A stretch of 64,000 bases of DNA from Tahibacter amnicola (GTDB lineage Bacteria; Pseudomonadota; Gammaproteobacteria; Xanthomonadales; Rhodanobacteraceae). A model generated the notes under the pieces. It was given only the letters and a program-made list of their open reading frames with translations. It was not told the DNA's origin and made no database searches. Each line of letters begins with the position of its first letter. Position 1 is the stretch's first letter. Positions 34,848 through 43,810 of this stretch are shown piece by piece. Position numbers and translations under genes: made by a program. The stretch is taken from NCBI RefSeq assembly GCF_025398735.1, contig NZ_CP104694.1:1699001-1763000 (forward strand). The letters run 5' to 3'.

Positions 34848-34882
34848 ACGGCGCGGGCCAGCGATGGTGCCGCGCCGTTTTT
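34848..34882 (+). terminator. Intrinsic terminator after the small secreted protein gene
   Basis: ACGGCGCGG (34848-34856) pairs with CCGCGCCGT (34870-34878) and is followed by a run of T to 34882, 20 bases after the stop codon. Confidence 0.85.
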
Positions 34883-34933
34883 GTGTCAGGTCTCCGTAGC
34901 GCTACCCAGAACAGACAAGGTTGCTGCCCGGCC

Positions 34934-35458
34934 TCAAATCGAGAGAGTGAAAAACTGCAATTCCTCTCCACCGAACCCCGGGAAACGAAATCGGCGAGGT
35001 GCTCCGGCCACGCGTTCCTCTTCCTCAAAGACGAAGCGGTAGCCACAATCAGGGCACGGGAGATATACGCTGCCTCTATCGTCCTGCATCAACTCGGAAA
35101 ACCCGAGTCGGCTGGCAAACAGTACGCGTTTTGAGCACCGGCCGTTCATGAGGCTCAATTCTTGGCCGCATTTACACTTTCCACGAACGTCGCGCGGACC
35201 AGAGCACGCCACGCTGACGCCGAACCAGTTCAATGCGCCCGCCCATACTTCGCCGACGTTGTCAGGTAGCGGCTCATCAGGGAAGTCGATCTCGAACTCC
35301 GGCATCGGATTGTCGATCACCGCATCGTGCTGGAATTCAAGCCCAAACTCGCCGCAGAACCGATGCACTGCGTTGAGCGCATCAGTGGCGGCATCATTGG
35401 TCGACAGGAAGCCGCGTGGTGTGGAGTTGTCCCGCTCAAGGACGTAGTGGACCTTCAT
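34934..35458 (-). CDS. Protein of unknown function with two zinc-ribbon-like cysteine pairs
   Basis: This 174-residue cytoplasmic protein has no signal or membrane segment. The C-terminal half has C-K-C-G and C-P-D-C-G-Y, which together could hold one zinc ion. The N-terminal half is acidic (E-I-D-F-P-D-E-P-L-P-D). ATG 35458 is chosen because GGAG lies six bases upstream, whereas the ATG at 35464 directly abuts it. I do not recognise the family. It faces the small secreted protein gene and lies between it and tRNA-Phe, inside the lower-GC patch, so a mobile-element cargo gene is possible. Confidence 0.65.
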   Translation of the reverse strand: MKVHYVLERDNSTPRGFLSTNDAATDALNAVHRFCGEFGLEFQHDAVIDNPMPEFEIDFPDEPLPDNVGEVWAGALNWFGVSVACSGPRDVRGKCKCGQELSLMNGRCSKRVLFASRLGFSELMQDDRGSVYLPCPDCGYRFVFEEEERVAGAPRRFRFPGFGGEELQFFTLSI

Positions 35459-35649
35459 GGCCATCTCCGCGCGCGCCGGGATAGGCGCCGGGCCAACATA
35501 CTGATCGACTTTTCGCTGTCAATAAGGGATAGGTGGAGACGTATAACCGCTGTGTAATTCCTGTGTAACTCTGCCGGCAAAACCCGGCGATCTGGTGCTA
35601 CGCCGTACTACGACGTGTGCAACCAAAAGCGAGGAAATACAAGGGGAAA

Positions 35650-35725
35650 TGGTGGCCGGGGACGGAATCGAACCGCCGACACGGGGATTTTCAATCCCCT
35701 GCTCTACCAACTGAGCTACCCGGCC
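35650..35725 (-). tRNA. tRNA-Phe (anticodon GAA)
   Basis: The minus strand reads GGCCGGGTAGCTCAG at the 5' end and closes with CCCGGCC-A-CCA. The 7-bp acceptor stem pairs fully, the anticodon loop is TTGAAAA, the T loop is GGTTCGATTC, and the CCA end is encoded. The anticodon GAA reads phenylalanine codons. It is a single tRNA gene with its own promoter. Confidence 0.98.
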
Positions 35726-35774
35726 AGAGAACGTGCTGTGCGGTTTCTGATGAACCGCAGCGCGAAGGTCGCGT

Positions 35775-35803
35775 ATTAAATCGACTGAGGCGGTCGGAGT
35801 CAA
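35775..35803 (-). promoter_or_regulatory. Promoter of the tRNA-Phe gene
   Basis: On the minus strand TTGACT (35803-35798) and TTTAAT (35780-35775) are 17 bases apart and lie about 50 bases before the tRNA 5' end, matching a sigma-70 promoter. Confidence 0.65.
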
Positions 35804-35883
35804 GCGGAATGTTCAGGCTGCTTGCACTGGGTGTCGCAAGGGCCTTCCATGACTTTCAGCCCGTTGCGCGCCCGTACCGCGTT

Positions 35884-35899
35884 TACTACAACTGTAGTA
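35884..35899 (+). promoter_or_regulatory. BlaI/MecI-type operator over the blaI-like promoter
   Basis: TACTACA-AC-TGTAGTA is a symmetric site matching the BlaI/MecI consensus TACTACA-N2-TGTAGTA. It covers the likely -10 element (TACAAC, 17 bases after TTGCGC) and lies 22 bp before the repressor's start codon. It should mediate autorepression of the repressor and protease genes. Confidence 0.85.
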
Positions 35900-35920
35900 C
35901 GACAGCTGTAGAGACGTGGC

Positions 35921-36310
35921 ATGGCCGGGAAAAAGCGGGACATCGCGCTGAGTGAGTTGCAGTGCGCGGTGATGCGGGTGCTGTGGCAGCGCGGCGAGGC
36001 GAGCACGGCCGAAGTGGCCGACGTGCTGCAGGCCGAGCGGGGCCTCAAGCACACGACGGTGGCCACGTTGTTGACCCGGCTGGAGAAGCGGGGGGTCGTG
36101 GAAAGTCGGCGTGATGCCCGGCAGCTGCATTACCGGGCCACCGTGACGGAGCCGCAGGTGCGCCGGTCCATGGTGGCGGGATTGCTGCAGTCGTTGTTTG
36201 GCGGTGATGCGAAGGCACTGGTGTCGCATCTGGTAGATGAATCGGCGATTGAGTCCGGCGACCTGGATCGTTTGCGTCGGCGCTTGAAAGGAGGGAAGGA
36301 CCATGTCTGA
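35921..36310 (+). CDS. BlaI/MecI/CopY family repressor
   Basis: The 129-residue protein has a winged-helix DNA-binding domain opening with L-S-E-L-Q-C-A-V-M-R-V-L-W, the classic start of BlaI/MecI repressors. The recognition segment is L-K-H-T-T-V-A-T-L-L-T-R-L and the C-terminal dimer helix is short. Such repressors bind palindromes like the one at 35884-35899 and are cut by a partner M56 protease when a signal is sensed. The partner gene begins inside the last 8 bp of this one. The inducing signal need not be a beta-lactam, since no beta-lactamase gene is nearby. Confidence 0.93.
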   Translation: MAGKKRDIALSELQCAVMRVLWQRGEASTAEVADVLQAERGLKHTTVATLLTRLEKRGVVESRRDARQLHYRATVTEPQVRRSMVAGLLQSLFGGDAKALVSHLVDESAIESGDLDRLRRRLKGGKDHV

Positions 36311-38585
36311 ACCCTGGACTGCCGCCGCGCTGTTCGGCGCGACAGTACTCCTGCATGGCGCTGTGTTGCTGGTCGTGGTGTGGGCGCTGGCGCGGCTGGG
36401 CGTTATTGGTCGCGATGGTACTGCCGAGCGCCTGTGGCGAGCCGCGGTGTTTGGTGGCGTCGTCACGGCGACGCTGCAGACCCTGCTGCCCCAGGCGCCG
36501 CTGCTGGGCCAGTGGACGGTGCCGGCGACGCCCGTGGCGGCACCGCACACGTCGCCGGGAGCCGTGGACGAGCGCGCGGCGGTTGTGCTGGAGCTGCCAG
36601 TCGCGTCGGTTGCCACCGTGGTGCCTGCTGCGCAGTCGATAGCGGTGTCCGCACCGTCGCGTGCGGACGGGCCGGAGCGCTGGTCGACCGTGGACCTGCT
36701 GCAGGGGCTGCTGGCGCTCTGGGCGCTGGTTGCCCTTATGCGCATCGGCGGCCTGCTGCGCAGCCTGCGCGCGGTCAGGCGTCTACAGGCATCGGCGGTT
36801 CCGGTGACAGACGCCGCGGTGCTGGATGAGGTTTCGCGGCTGGCCGGCGACCTCGGTGTCGCGCCGGTGCGTATCGGCCTGGCCGCTGGCATTGGCAGCC
36901 CGCTGGCTGTTCCCGGCGGATGCATCCTGCTGCCGGACTGGGCGCTTTGCGCGCCGGTGCCCGAACGCCGCGCCATGCTGGCCCATGAGCTGGCACATAT
37001 CGCGCGGCGTGATCCGCAGTGGCGCCTGGCCATGCAGGCCTGGCGCGCGCTGGCCTGGCCCTTGCCGCTGCTGCCGATGGCACAGCGCGAGCTGGATGTG
37101 ATCGCCGAGTTCGACTGTGACGCAACCGCGGCGCGCCTGGTCGGCGACGGTCGTGCACTGGCGCAGAGTCTGGCGCGCGCGCTGGAGCAACGCACCGCAT
37201 TTCCCTTGCCGGCCCTGGCACTGGCCATGGCCGCCGAACCTTCCCCTGTACTGCAACGCGCTGAGCGCCTGCTCGAAGGAGTTCCGATGACTGCCCCGAA
37301 GCGTTCACTTCTCATCCGCCTGTTGCCAATCGCGGCGCTGGTGGCGGCGACGTTCGGACTGCCGGCGCTGATCGCCCGGTCGATCGGCGAAGAATTGCGT
37401 TCCAGCAGCGAATGCACTGGCAGCGGGGCCTGCACGGTGACCCAGGTGCGCCGCACCGGCAACGTGCTGACGGCGCACCTGGAGCGCGATGGTCGCGAAC
37501 TGACCTACCAATCCACCGGCGAAGTGCGGTTTGCGGACGATGAATCCGACATTGCCTCGCTCGCCAGCGGCACCGCGTGGATTGAAGAGGTCCACAAGGG
37601 GGTGAAGCGCCGCATGGAATACACCGCGGGATCGGGCGCGCCGGCACGTCGCTATCTGCGCGATGGCAATGAAGCCCCCATCGACGCGGACGCGCGCGCC
37701 TGGCTGGCGGCTGCCATTCCCTTCGTGCTGCGCGAGGCCGGCATTGATGCGAAGGCGCGCGCCGCCCGCATCTATGCCCGGGGTGGCGCACGCGCCGTGT
37801 TCGACGAAGTGGCACTGATCCACTCGGAGCACTCGCGCACCGAATACCTGCTGCACCTGGCCGATCATCCCGACCTCAAGCCGGCAGAGCTCGACGCCGT
37901 GCTCGCGGCGGCCAAGGCCATCGAATCGGAGTACGAGCAGCGCAACCTGCTGTCTGTGGTCATTCAGAGGCCGTCGATTTCGGATGAACAGCTCGCAGCA
38001 GCGATCGGGGTGGCGGCTGAGATGGATTCGTCCTATGAGCGACGCGAACTCCTGGCGTTGGTCGCGCCCCGCGTGGCGAACCAGCCGCGGCTGCGTACGG
38101 CCTGGCTGGCCGCTACCGCGTCGATGGATTCGGATTTTGAGCGTCGCACGGCGCTGGAGGCCCTCGTCTCCGCCATCAAAGGGGATGCGGCGCTCGCGGA
38201 TGTGCTGGCGACCCTCAAATCTTTCGATGCGGATTTCGAGAAGCGCGAGGTGCTGACGGACATCGCGAAGAAGGTGCAGGACGTGGACGGTATCGCACCG
38301 GCTTATGCGGAAGCCGCGCGCACGATCGAGTCGGCCTTCGAGCGGCGCGAGGCCATCACCGCACTGCTGCGCCCGACCGCGCTCAAGGCACCGGCCGTAA
38401 TGGCCCTGCTCGACGCCACGGCCGACATCGATTCGGATTTCGAACAGGTCGAAGTGCTGGTGAAGCTGGCCCGCGTCATGCCTGACGATGAGGCGGTGCG
38501 CCGTCGCTATCTGGAAGTCGCTTCGAAGCTGTCGGATTTTCAGCGCGAAGAGGCCGAGGCGGCTGTCGGGGTGCGGCGCGAATAG
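36303..38585 (+). CDS. M56 (BlaR1-like) membrane metalloprotease with tandem helical repeats
   Basis: The 760-residue protein has N-terminal membrane helices, the M56 zinc site H-E-L-A-H at 228-232, and its third ligand in E-F-D-C-D-A at 269-274. A further membrane helix is at about 340-362. In BlaR1 the part after the last helix is a penicillin-binding sensor; here it is instead a short beta-rich segment followed by about seven repeats of 30-37 residues with the core (S/A)-(D/S)-(F/Y)-E-x-R-x-x-L (for example M-D-S-D-F-E-R-R-T-A-L, F-D-A-D-F-E-K-R-E-V-L, I-E-S-A-F-E-R-R-E-A-I). A ribosome site AAAGGAGG precedes ATG 36303. It is expected to cleave the upstream repressor on sensing an unknown signal. 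Confidence 0.88.
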   Translation: MSEPWTAAALFGATVLLHGAVLLVVVWALARLGVIGRDGTAERLWRAAVFGGVVTATLQTLLPQAPLLGQWTVPATPVAAPHTSPGAVDERAAVVLELPVASVATVVPAAQSIAVSAPSRADGPERWSTVDLLQGLLALWALVALMRIGGLLRSLRAVRRLQASAVPVTDAAVLDEVSRLAGDLGVAPVRIGLAAGIGSPLAVPGGCILLPDWALCAPVPERRAMLAHELAHIARRDPQWRLAMQAWRALAWPLPLLPMAQRELDVIAEFDCDATAARLVGDGRALAQSLARALEQRTAFPLPALALAMAAEPSPVLQRAERLLEGVPMTAPKRSLLIRLLPIAALVAATFGLPALIARSIGEELRSSSECTGSGACTVTQVRRTGNVLTAHLERDGRELTYQSTGEVRFADDESDIASLASGTAWIEEVHKGVKRRMEYTAGSGAPARRYLRDGNEAPIDADARAWLAAAIPFVLREAGIDAKARAARIYARGGARAVFDEVALIHSEHSRTEYLLHLADHPDLKPAELDAVLAAAKAIESEYEQRNLLSVVIQRPSISDEQLAAAIGVAAEMDSSYERRELLALVAPRVANQPRLRTAWLAATASMDSDFERRTALEALVSAIKGDAALADVLATLKSFDADFEKREVLTDIAKKVQDVDGIAPAYAEAARTIESAFERREAITALLRPTALKAPAVMALLDATADIDSDFEQVEVLVKLARVMPDDEAVRRRYLEVASKLSDFQREEAEAAVGVRRE

Positions 38586-38715
38586 GTCTGTCCAGGGCGC
38601 TGAGCGGACCGCCTGCACGCTGTCGAAACGATCGGCTGCCGCTGCGGAGGCGGGTGTGCGACCCTGGTCGGGTCGCGATCGTCCCCTGACTATCGACCGC
38701 TTCGGGAGCACGCCG

Positions 38716-39138
38716 ATGTTTCGTCCATTGTTCGCTGGAATTGCCGCTGCCATGGCGTTGTGCCTGGCGCTGCCGGCCCAGGCCATCACGGATCGCGAAG
38801 CGGCGCGGTTGGCCGAATACGAGCGATTTGCCGGCGATCCCGTCCAGGACATGCCGTACTGGCGCCTGCAGGGCTACGAGTCGCTGGGCGATGAGGCGGT
38901 GGTGGTCTGGACGGCCGTGAACAAGGCCTGGCTGATCAAGGTGCGGCCACCGTGTACGGAACTGGCCTGGTCGCATTCGATCGGCCTGACCTCTTCCCTG
39001 CACAAGGTCAGTGCGAAGTTCGATCATGTCCTGGCCGGGCGTGACCGCTGTTTCATCGCCTCGATCCAGCCGGTCGATTACAAATCACTCCGGGCCGAGC
39101 GCAAGCGCCTGCGCGCCGAGGCCAGGTCAACGCGTTGA
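38716..39138 (+). CDS. DUF6491-like secreted protein
   Basis: The 140-residue protein has a signal peptide (residues 1-23, A-Q-A-I). The mature part carries W-R-L-Q-G-Y-E-S-L-G-D-E-A-V-V-V-W-T, one cysteine pair (P-P-C-T-E-L to R-C-F-I-A-S-I) and I-G-L-T-S-S, a pattern typical of the DUF6491 family found mainly in Xanthomonadales. The function is unknown. ATG 38716 has GGGAG eight bases upstream. It lies 130 bp after the M56 protease gene and could be a separate unit. Confidence 0.8.
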   Translation: MFRPLFAGIAAAMALCLALPAQAITDREAARLAEYERFAGDPVQDMPYWRLQGYESLGDEAVVVWTAVNKAWLIKVRPPCTELAWSHSIGLTSSLHKVSAKFDHVLAGRDRCFIASIQPVDYKSLRAERKRLRAEARSTR

Positions 39139-39234
39139 GGTGCCCGCGTCACGCTGCCGCGGCGACACGGCCCGGCAGCGACGCTACAGTCACCGGGCCG
39201 CGCGCACCGTCTGCGCGTGCAGCCGGGGGGCTGA

Positions 39235-40473
39235 TTGGATATCGCCATCGTGGGTTATGGCACGGCGGGGCAGGCCGTTTCGCTGTTCCTCGCGCAGCAG
39301 GGGCATCGGCTGGAAATCTTCGAGCGGGCGCCCGAGCCGGGGCCGGTCGGCGCCGGCGTGCTGCTGCAGCCGACGGGTCTTTCGGTTCTGGCGCAACTGG
39401 GACGGTTCGAGGCCGCCATCGCCTGCGGCGAGCGCATCCACCGGCTGTGTGGCGAAACAAGCGGTGGCCGTCGCATCCTCGACATGGCCTATGCGGGGCT
39501 GGATCCGGCCTGGTTTGGTCTTGGCATCCAGCGCGGCGCGCTGTTCGAGCTGTTGCGGGATCCCTCGCTGACGCCCGCACTGCGTGCGGGAACCCGCATC
39601 GAACGCGTCGATTCGTCAAGTGGCCTGTTATGGGACGACGCCGGTCGGAAACACGGCCCCTACGACCTCGTGATCGTGGCTGGCGGCGCCGCATCGACGT
39701 TGCGATCCGGCGCGGTTGTCCGGCGCGACCGGCCGTATCGGTGGGGCGCCTTGTGGGGCTTGTGCGTCGACGCGGAACGCCGCTTCCATGGCCGCTTGCA
39801 GCAACGCTACGCGGCAGCGCGGCGAATGGCGGGCGTGCTGCCGGTGGGCCGCCTTCCGGGTGAACCGGAATCCGCGCGCCGCGTGGCGCTTTTCTGGAGC
39901 CTGCCGGAAGACGCGATTCCGGCGGCGATGGCCCGGGATGTGTCGCTGTGGCGCCACGAGGTCACGCAGCTGTGGCCCGAAGCACGGCCATTGGCGGATT
40001 CCATCGGTGACATGCGCCAGCTGGCGCCCGGCTGCTACCGCGACACGGTGCTCGCGCGTTATTACGAAGGACGTGTGGCGTGGCTCGGTGACGCGGCTCA
40101 CTCCATGAGCCCACAGCTGGGCCAGGGCGCCAACCTGGCCCTGCTCGACGCGGCGGCCCTGGCGCGCTGCCTGGCCGGCACGCCGAACCGGGCCTCGGCA
40201 CTGGCGGCGTTCGATCGCGAGCGCCGCAGCCACGTGTGGATCTACCAGTTCATCAGCCGCTGGCTGACGCCGCTGTTCCAGTCCGACCTCGACCGGGCAG
40301 CGGCCTTGCGCGACCGGTTCTTCGACCCGCTGGCGCGAATGCCCTTCCTGCGGACGGAAATGCTCAAGGTGCTCGCGGGCGTCAAGCGCGGCCTGTTCGG
40401 CACGACGGGCGTGCCGCCGCTGCCCGCGACGTCGGCCGAGCTTCAATCCCCGGTTGAATCGGGCGCCACGTAG
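39235..40473 (+). CDS. FAD-dependent monooxygenase (PHBH family)
   Basis: This 412-residue flavoprotein hydroxylates an aromatic or similar substrate with NAD(P)H and oxygen. The dinucleotide-binding site is [10 protein letters not shown], with Glu at the end of the second strand (I-F-E-R-A). The second FAD motif is [18 protein letters not shown]. The start is a TTG at 39235 with GGGGGG upstream. No ATG exists near the first beta strand, so this rare start is well supported. Its 3' end overlaps the convergent yggX gene by 31 bp. The substrate cannot be predicted. Confidence 0.88.
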   Translation: MDIAIVGYGTAGQAVSLFLAQQGHRLEIFERAPEPGPVGAGVLLQPTGLSVLAQLGRFEAAIACGERIHRLCGETSGGRRILDMAYAGLDPAWFGLGIQRGALFELLRDPSLTPALRAGTRIERVDSSSGLLWDDAGRKHGPYDLVIVAGGAASTLRSGAVVRRDRPYRWGALWGLCVDAERRFHGRLQQRYAAARRMAGVLPVGRLPGEPESARRVALFWSLPEDAIPAAMARDVSLWRHEVTQLWPEARPLADSIGDMRQLAPGCYRDTVLARYYEGRVAWLGDAAHSMSPQLGQGANLALLDAAALARCLAGTPNRASALAAFDRERRSHVWIYQFISRWLTPLFQSDLDRAAALRDRFFDPLARMPFLRTEMLKVLAGVKRGLFGTTGVPPLPATSAELQSPVESGAT

Positions 40474-40724
40474 CCGGCCGGCTTCTGCGAGCCTTCTCCA
40501 AAAAAATACTTTTCCATTTCTCCCTGGAGAAAGGCGCGGTGCGCCGGATCCAGCGGCGAAAGACGGTTCTCATTGATCAGCATGGTCTGGTGCGCCAGCC
40601 ACGCAGACCAGGCCTCCTTCGACACCGATTCAAACACGCGCCTGCCCAGTTCGCCTGGCCATGGCGCAAACCCGAGTCCTTCGGCTTCGCGTTGCAGCTT
40701 CACGCAGAAAACGGTGCGGGGCAT
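40443..40724 (-). CDS. yggX: YggX family Fe(II)-trafficking protein
   Basis: The 93-residue protein aligns closely with E. coli YggX along its whole length: [30 protein letters not shown] and Q-T-M-L-I-N-E-N. YggX protects iron-sulfur clusters from oxidative damage, probably by handling Fe(II), and the single conserved Cys7 is present. AGGAG eight bases before ATG 40724 supports the start. In many bacteria it follows mutY, but here it stands alone, overlapping the end of the convergent monooxygenase gene. Confidence 0.96.
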   Translation of the reverse strand: MPRTVFCVKLQREAEGLGFAPWPGELGRRVFESVSKEAWSAWLAHQTMLINENRLSPLDPAHRAFLQGEMEKYFFGEGSQKPAGYVAPDSTGD

Positions 40725-40789
40725 GTCGGCGCTCCTTGTCGAAAACAGCGATTATGCCCCGTCCGTGGGATTCACAAATTCCGGAACGC

Positions 40790-41710
40790 CTATTCGGCGA
40801 TGTAGCGCCACGGCGAGGCGGAGTCTGCGCGGCGCCAGATGGTGAAGAACGGGATCGGCTGCCGGTTGCCGTCCGGCGCGGCCTGATTCGGTTTCAGGTA
40901 GCCAATGGTGACGCCCAGGTCGCCGCTGCCTGAAACGATGACGCGATCCGGAGCCCACGTGACGGGGCTGGTGTTGGGCGGCAGTCCTTCGCCGACCAGC
41001 TTTCCGATCTCCTGCGCGCCGACGACGAACGTGGCGTTTTTCGGTCCGCCCAGGTTGATGGCGTCGTCGCTGCCGTATTTGACGAAGGCGGGGCCAAGGC
41101 CGATCTTCTGCGCCTCGTCCGAGAAGGCACGTTCGATCGCATCCAGGCTTTCCCGGTATGTCTCGAGCTGGCTCGCGTCAGCCGTCGCCACGCTCTTCTC
41201 CGGCGCCAGGCTGGCCGGCAATGGTGCGCTGATATCGCCGGCCGGGCGCTTGCCGCGCTTGTAGACGGCGACGCGCCAGCCGGACGGGCCGTGCACCCAG
41301 TAGGCGAGATACTTGAGGGGAACAGCCTCCGCGCCATCTCGGTGCAGTGTCATGTAGCCGAACGTGAATCCGTGCTGCCCGTCCGCTGACACCACGCCGC
41401 GCGCCGGTGTCCAGGACAAATGCCCCTTGGCGTTGTCCGGGTTGGCCTTGAGTGCTTCGAGCACGGCAGCCTTGCCGTCGACGAAGCCCTTGCCCGGGAC
41501 CGGCATGGCGACATCGTCCGCGAAGAGCGGTGCGAGGCCGTCAACGACGTCGTGCGACTTCGCGGACTCACCCAGCTTCTTGTCGGTGGCCAGCAGCGCT
41601 TCCAGTGCGGCCTTGGTGGAAGGTGCCGAGGCATCGACTGGTGAAGATCCCACGATCGAGGCGCAGGCGGCCAGTGTCAGCAAGACCGCACCCAGGAATT
41701 GTCGGGCCAT
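40790..41710 (-). CDS. Lipoprotein with two SnoaL/DUF4440-like domains
   Basis: The 306-residue protein has a lipoprotein signal with lipobox L-A-A-C (Cys16). Two NTF2-fold halves follow: the first around L-A-P-L-F-A-D-D-V-A-M-P-V-P-G-K-G-F, the second around Y-G-S-D-D-A-I-N-L-G. Each is a cone-shaped domain of the SnoaL/DUF4440 type, which often binds small hydrophobic molecules. AAGGGG before ATG 41710 marks the start. Duplicated NTF2-like lipoproteins are uncharacterised. The gene is isolated, with yggX downstream and purN upstream in the same direction. Confidence 0.82.
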   Translation of the reverse strand: MARQFLGAVLLTLAACASIVGSSPVDASAPSTKAALEALLATDKKLGESAKSHDVVDGLAPLFADDVAMPVPGKGFVDGKAAVLEALKANPDNAKGHLSWTPARGVVSADGQHGFTFGYMTLHRDGAEAVPLKYLAYWVHGPSGWRVAVYKRGKRPAGDISAPLPASLAPEKSVATADASQLETYRESLDAIERAFSDEAQKIGLGPAFVKYGSDDAINLGGPKNATFVVGAQEIGKLVGEGLPPNTSPVTWAPDRVIVSGSGDLGVTIGYLKPNQAAPDGNRQPIPFFTIWRRADSASPWRYIAE

Positions 41711-41860
41711 GTGATTCCCCTTTGGCGCCAGCCGTTGGCGCATCGCCGGCTATATAGCAGGCGAGGTGTCGGAGCGTCGGCAAGACCTGTCCAACGCGCC
41801 GGGCCGGCAACGTGGAAGTGCTACAGGTACAGGGACGCCTTTGCGCGGCTTCCGCCAGAC

Positions 41861-42511
41861 TCAGTCGGCGAACAGGCGCAGCGGTTCGCCCAGGGGCTGG
41901 CCCTCGACCAGCACGCCGCTGTCTCCGAGGGTGATGCGACCGGCGGCGATCTGGGCGACACAGTGGCAGAGCAGCCGGTGCTCGTGCCGCAGCAGGCGCT
42001 CGGCCAGGGCATCGGGTGTATCGCCAGGCAGGATGGGCAACTCCACCTGGGCGATGACGGGCCCGCCGTCGAGCTCGGCCGTCACGAAGTGAACACTTGC
42101 GCCATGCACGGTGTCGCCCGCGGCGATCGCACGCTGGTGCGTCTTGAGGCCGGGGTACTTGGGCAGCAGCGACGGGTGGATGTTGATCATCCGGCCGTGC
42201 CAGCCGGCGACGGCGGCCGGGTCGATGATCCGCATGAAGCCGGCCAGGACGATCAGGTCCGGCCCGCTCGCGGCCACCCGGCTGAAGAGGGCATGGTCGT
42301 AGCTTGCCCGGTCCGGATATACGGCCGGATCGAGGGCCAAAGTCGGGATGCCGGCCGCCTCGGCCTTGCGCAGGCCTTCGGCCGTGGCCTTGTTGCTGGC
42401 TACCAGGAGGATTTCCACCGGCAGTGCGCCCGCCTGCTGCGCATCGATCAGCGCCTGCAGGTTGCTGCCGCGGCCGGAGATCAGGACAGCGATGCGAAAC
42501 GGTGCGCTCAC
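41861..42511 (-). CDS. purN: Phosphoribosylglycinamide formyltransferase
   Basis: The 216-residue enzyme transfers a formyl group from 10-formyltetrahydrofolate to GAR in step three of purine synthesis. The glycine loop S-G-R-G-S-N-L-Q is at the N-terminus. The catalytic set is the Asn and His of I-N-I-H-P-S-L-L-P and the Asp of A-E-L-D-G-G-P-V-I. The start is taken as GTG 42511, in register with the first strand F-R-I-A-V-L-I-S-G. It follows purM by 117 bp in the same direction, the usual gamma-proteobacterial pairing. Confidence 0.96.
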   Translation of the reverse strand: MSAPFRIAVLISGRGSNLQALIDAQQAGALPVEILLVASNKATAEGLRKAEAAGIPTLALDPAVYPDRASYDHALFSRVAASGPDLIVLAGFMRIIDPAAVAGWHGRMINIHPSLLPKYPGLKTHQRAIAAGDTVHGASVHFVTAELDGGPVIAQVELPILPGDTPDALAERLLRHEHRLLCHCVAQIAAGRITLGDSGVLVEGQPLGEPLRLFAD

Positions 42512-42628
42512 GGGCAGGTCCGATGAATCAGAGCGGGAAGTCAGCAGGCAGGCGGACGGGCCGCGCGCCATTGGACGAATGACGGACAGCGCCGCGCGGC
42601 CCGGTCGGCACGGCGCCGTCGCATCGGG

Positions 42629-43666
42629 TCAGGCGATCTGGACGCGGTCGTCGCCGGCCGCGGGCACGATCTGGCCGATCTGCCGGGCGTCCAGGCCCAG
42701 CGCCGCCAGGGCGCCCAGCACGGCCGCGACATCCTCGCGCGACACGATCACCGTGTAGCCGATGCCGCAATTGAACGTGCGCCACATCTCTTCCCGCGGC
42801 ACCGCGCCTTCGCGCATGAGCCAGTCGAACAGCGGCGGCAGGGTCCAGCTGCGGCTGTCGAGCGTGATGCCGAGGCTGTCAGGCACCACGCGGATGATGT
42901 TTTCCTTCAGTCCGCCGCCGGTGATATGGGCCATGCCCTTGATCGGCTGTTCGGCCAGGAGCGTGAGGATGGGCTTGACGTAGATGGTGGTGGGCGCCAT
43001 CAGTGCGTCGGCGAGCGTGACGCCACCGATGTCCAGGTCGAACGGGTTGCCGGCGCGGGCGACGATGCGCCGGATCAGGGAATACCCGTTGGAATGGGCG
43101 CCACTGGAGGCGATGCCGATGATGGCGTCGCCGGCGCGCAGATTCTCGCCGTCGATGAGCCTGGCCTTTTCCACCGCGCCGACGCAGAAGCCAGCCAGGT
43201 CGTATTCGCCGGGCGGGTACATGTCGGGCATTTCAGCCGTTTCGCCGCCGATCAGCGCGCAGCCGGCCAGTTCGCAGCCCTTCGCGATGCCGCCGACCAC
43301 GGCCACCGTGGTGTCGACGTGGAGTTTGCCAGTGGCGAAATAGTCCAGGAAAAACAGGGGCTCGGCGCCCTGGACGAGCACGTCGTTGACGCACATGCCG
43401 ACCAGGTCGATGCCGATGGTGTCGTGGCGGTTGAGGATCTGGGCCAGCTTCAGCTTGGTGCCGACGCCGTCGGTGCCGGATACCAGGACCGGATCCTTGT
43501 ACCGGCCGGCCAGCTCAAACAGGGCGCCGAAGCCGCCGAGGCCCGCCATCACCTCCTTGCGGAAGGTGCGCGCGACCAGCGGCTTGATACGTTCGACCAC
43601 TTCATTGCCGGCGTCGATGTCGACTCCCGCGTCGCGGTAGGTGAGGGCTTGCTTGTCGGCGGACAT
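42629..43666 (-). CDS. purM: Phosphoribosylformylglycinamidine cyclo-ligase
   Basis: The 345-residue AIR synthetase closes the imidazole ring from FGAM with ATP, step five of purine synthesis. Family signatures are [33 protein letters not shown] and H-I-T-G-G-G-L. The length equals that of the E. coli enzyme. The start is ATG 43666. It is divergent from the DUF2066 gene, with purN downstream. Confidence 0.98.
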   Translation of the reverse strand: MSADKQALTYRDAGVDIDAGNEVVERIKPLVARTFRKEVMAGLGGFGALFELAGRYKDPVLVSGTDGVGTKLKLAQILNRHDTIGIDLVGMCVNDVLVQGAEPLFFLDYFATGKLHVDTTVAVVGGIAKGCELAGCALIGGETAEMPDMYPPGEYDLAGFCVGAVEKARLIDGENLRAGDAIIGIASSGAHSNGYSLIRRIVARAGNPFDLDIGGVTLADALMAPTTIYVKPILTLLAEQPIKGMAHITGGGLKENIIRVVPDSLGITLDSRSWTLPPLFDWLMREGAVPREEMWRTFNCGIGYTVIVSREDVAAVLGALAALGLDARQIGQIVPAAGDDRVQIA

Positions 43667-43810
43667 GGGGCAACCGGGACGGAAAAAAGGGGCGCAATGA
43701 TAGCAGCCGCGAAGGCCGGCCGGCTGGCGGCGCATGGACGCCGCCGCAGGGTTTGGGCAGACTTGAGGCCGATATTGGGCCATGTGCTGCCCGCCGACCA
43801 GGGAATGTCC

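Noticed and set aside
42926..43810. Long 5' extension of the DUF2066 frame
   Set aside because: It runs antisense through purM and has no signal peptide. The true start is near 43811, just before the signal peptide.
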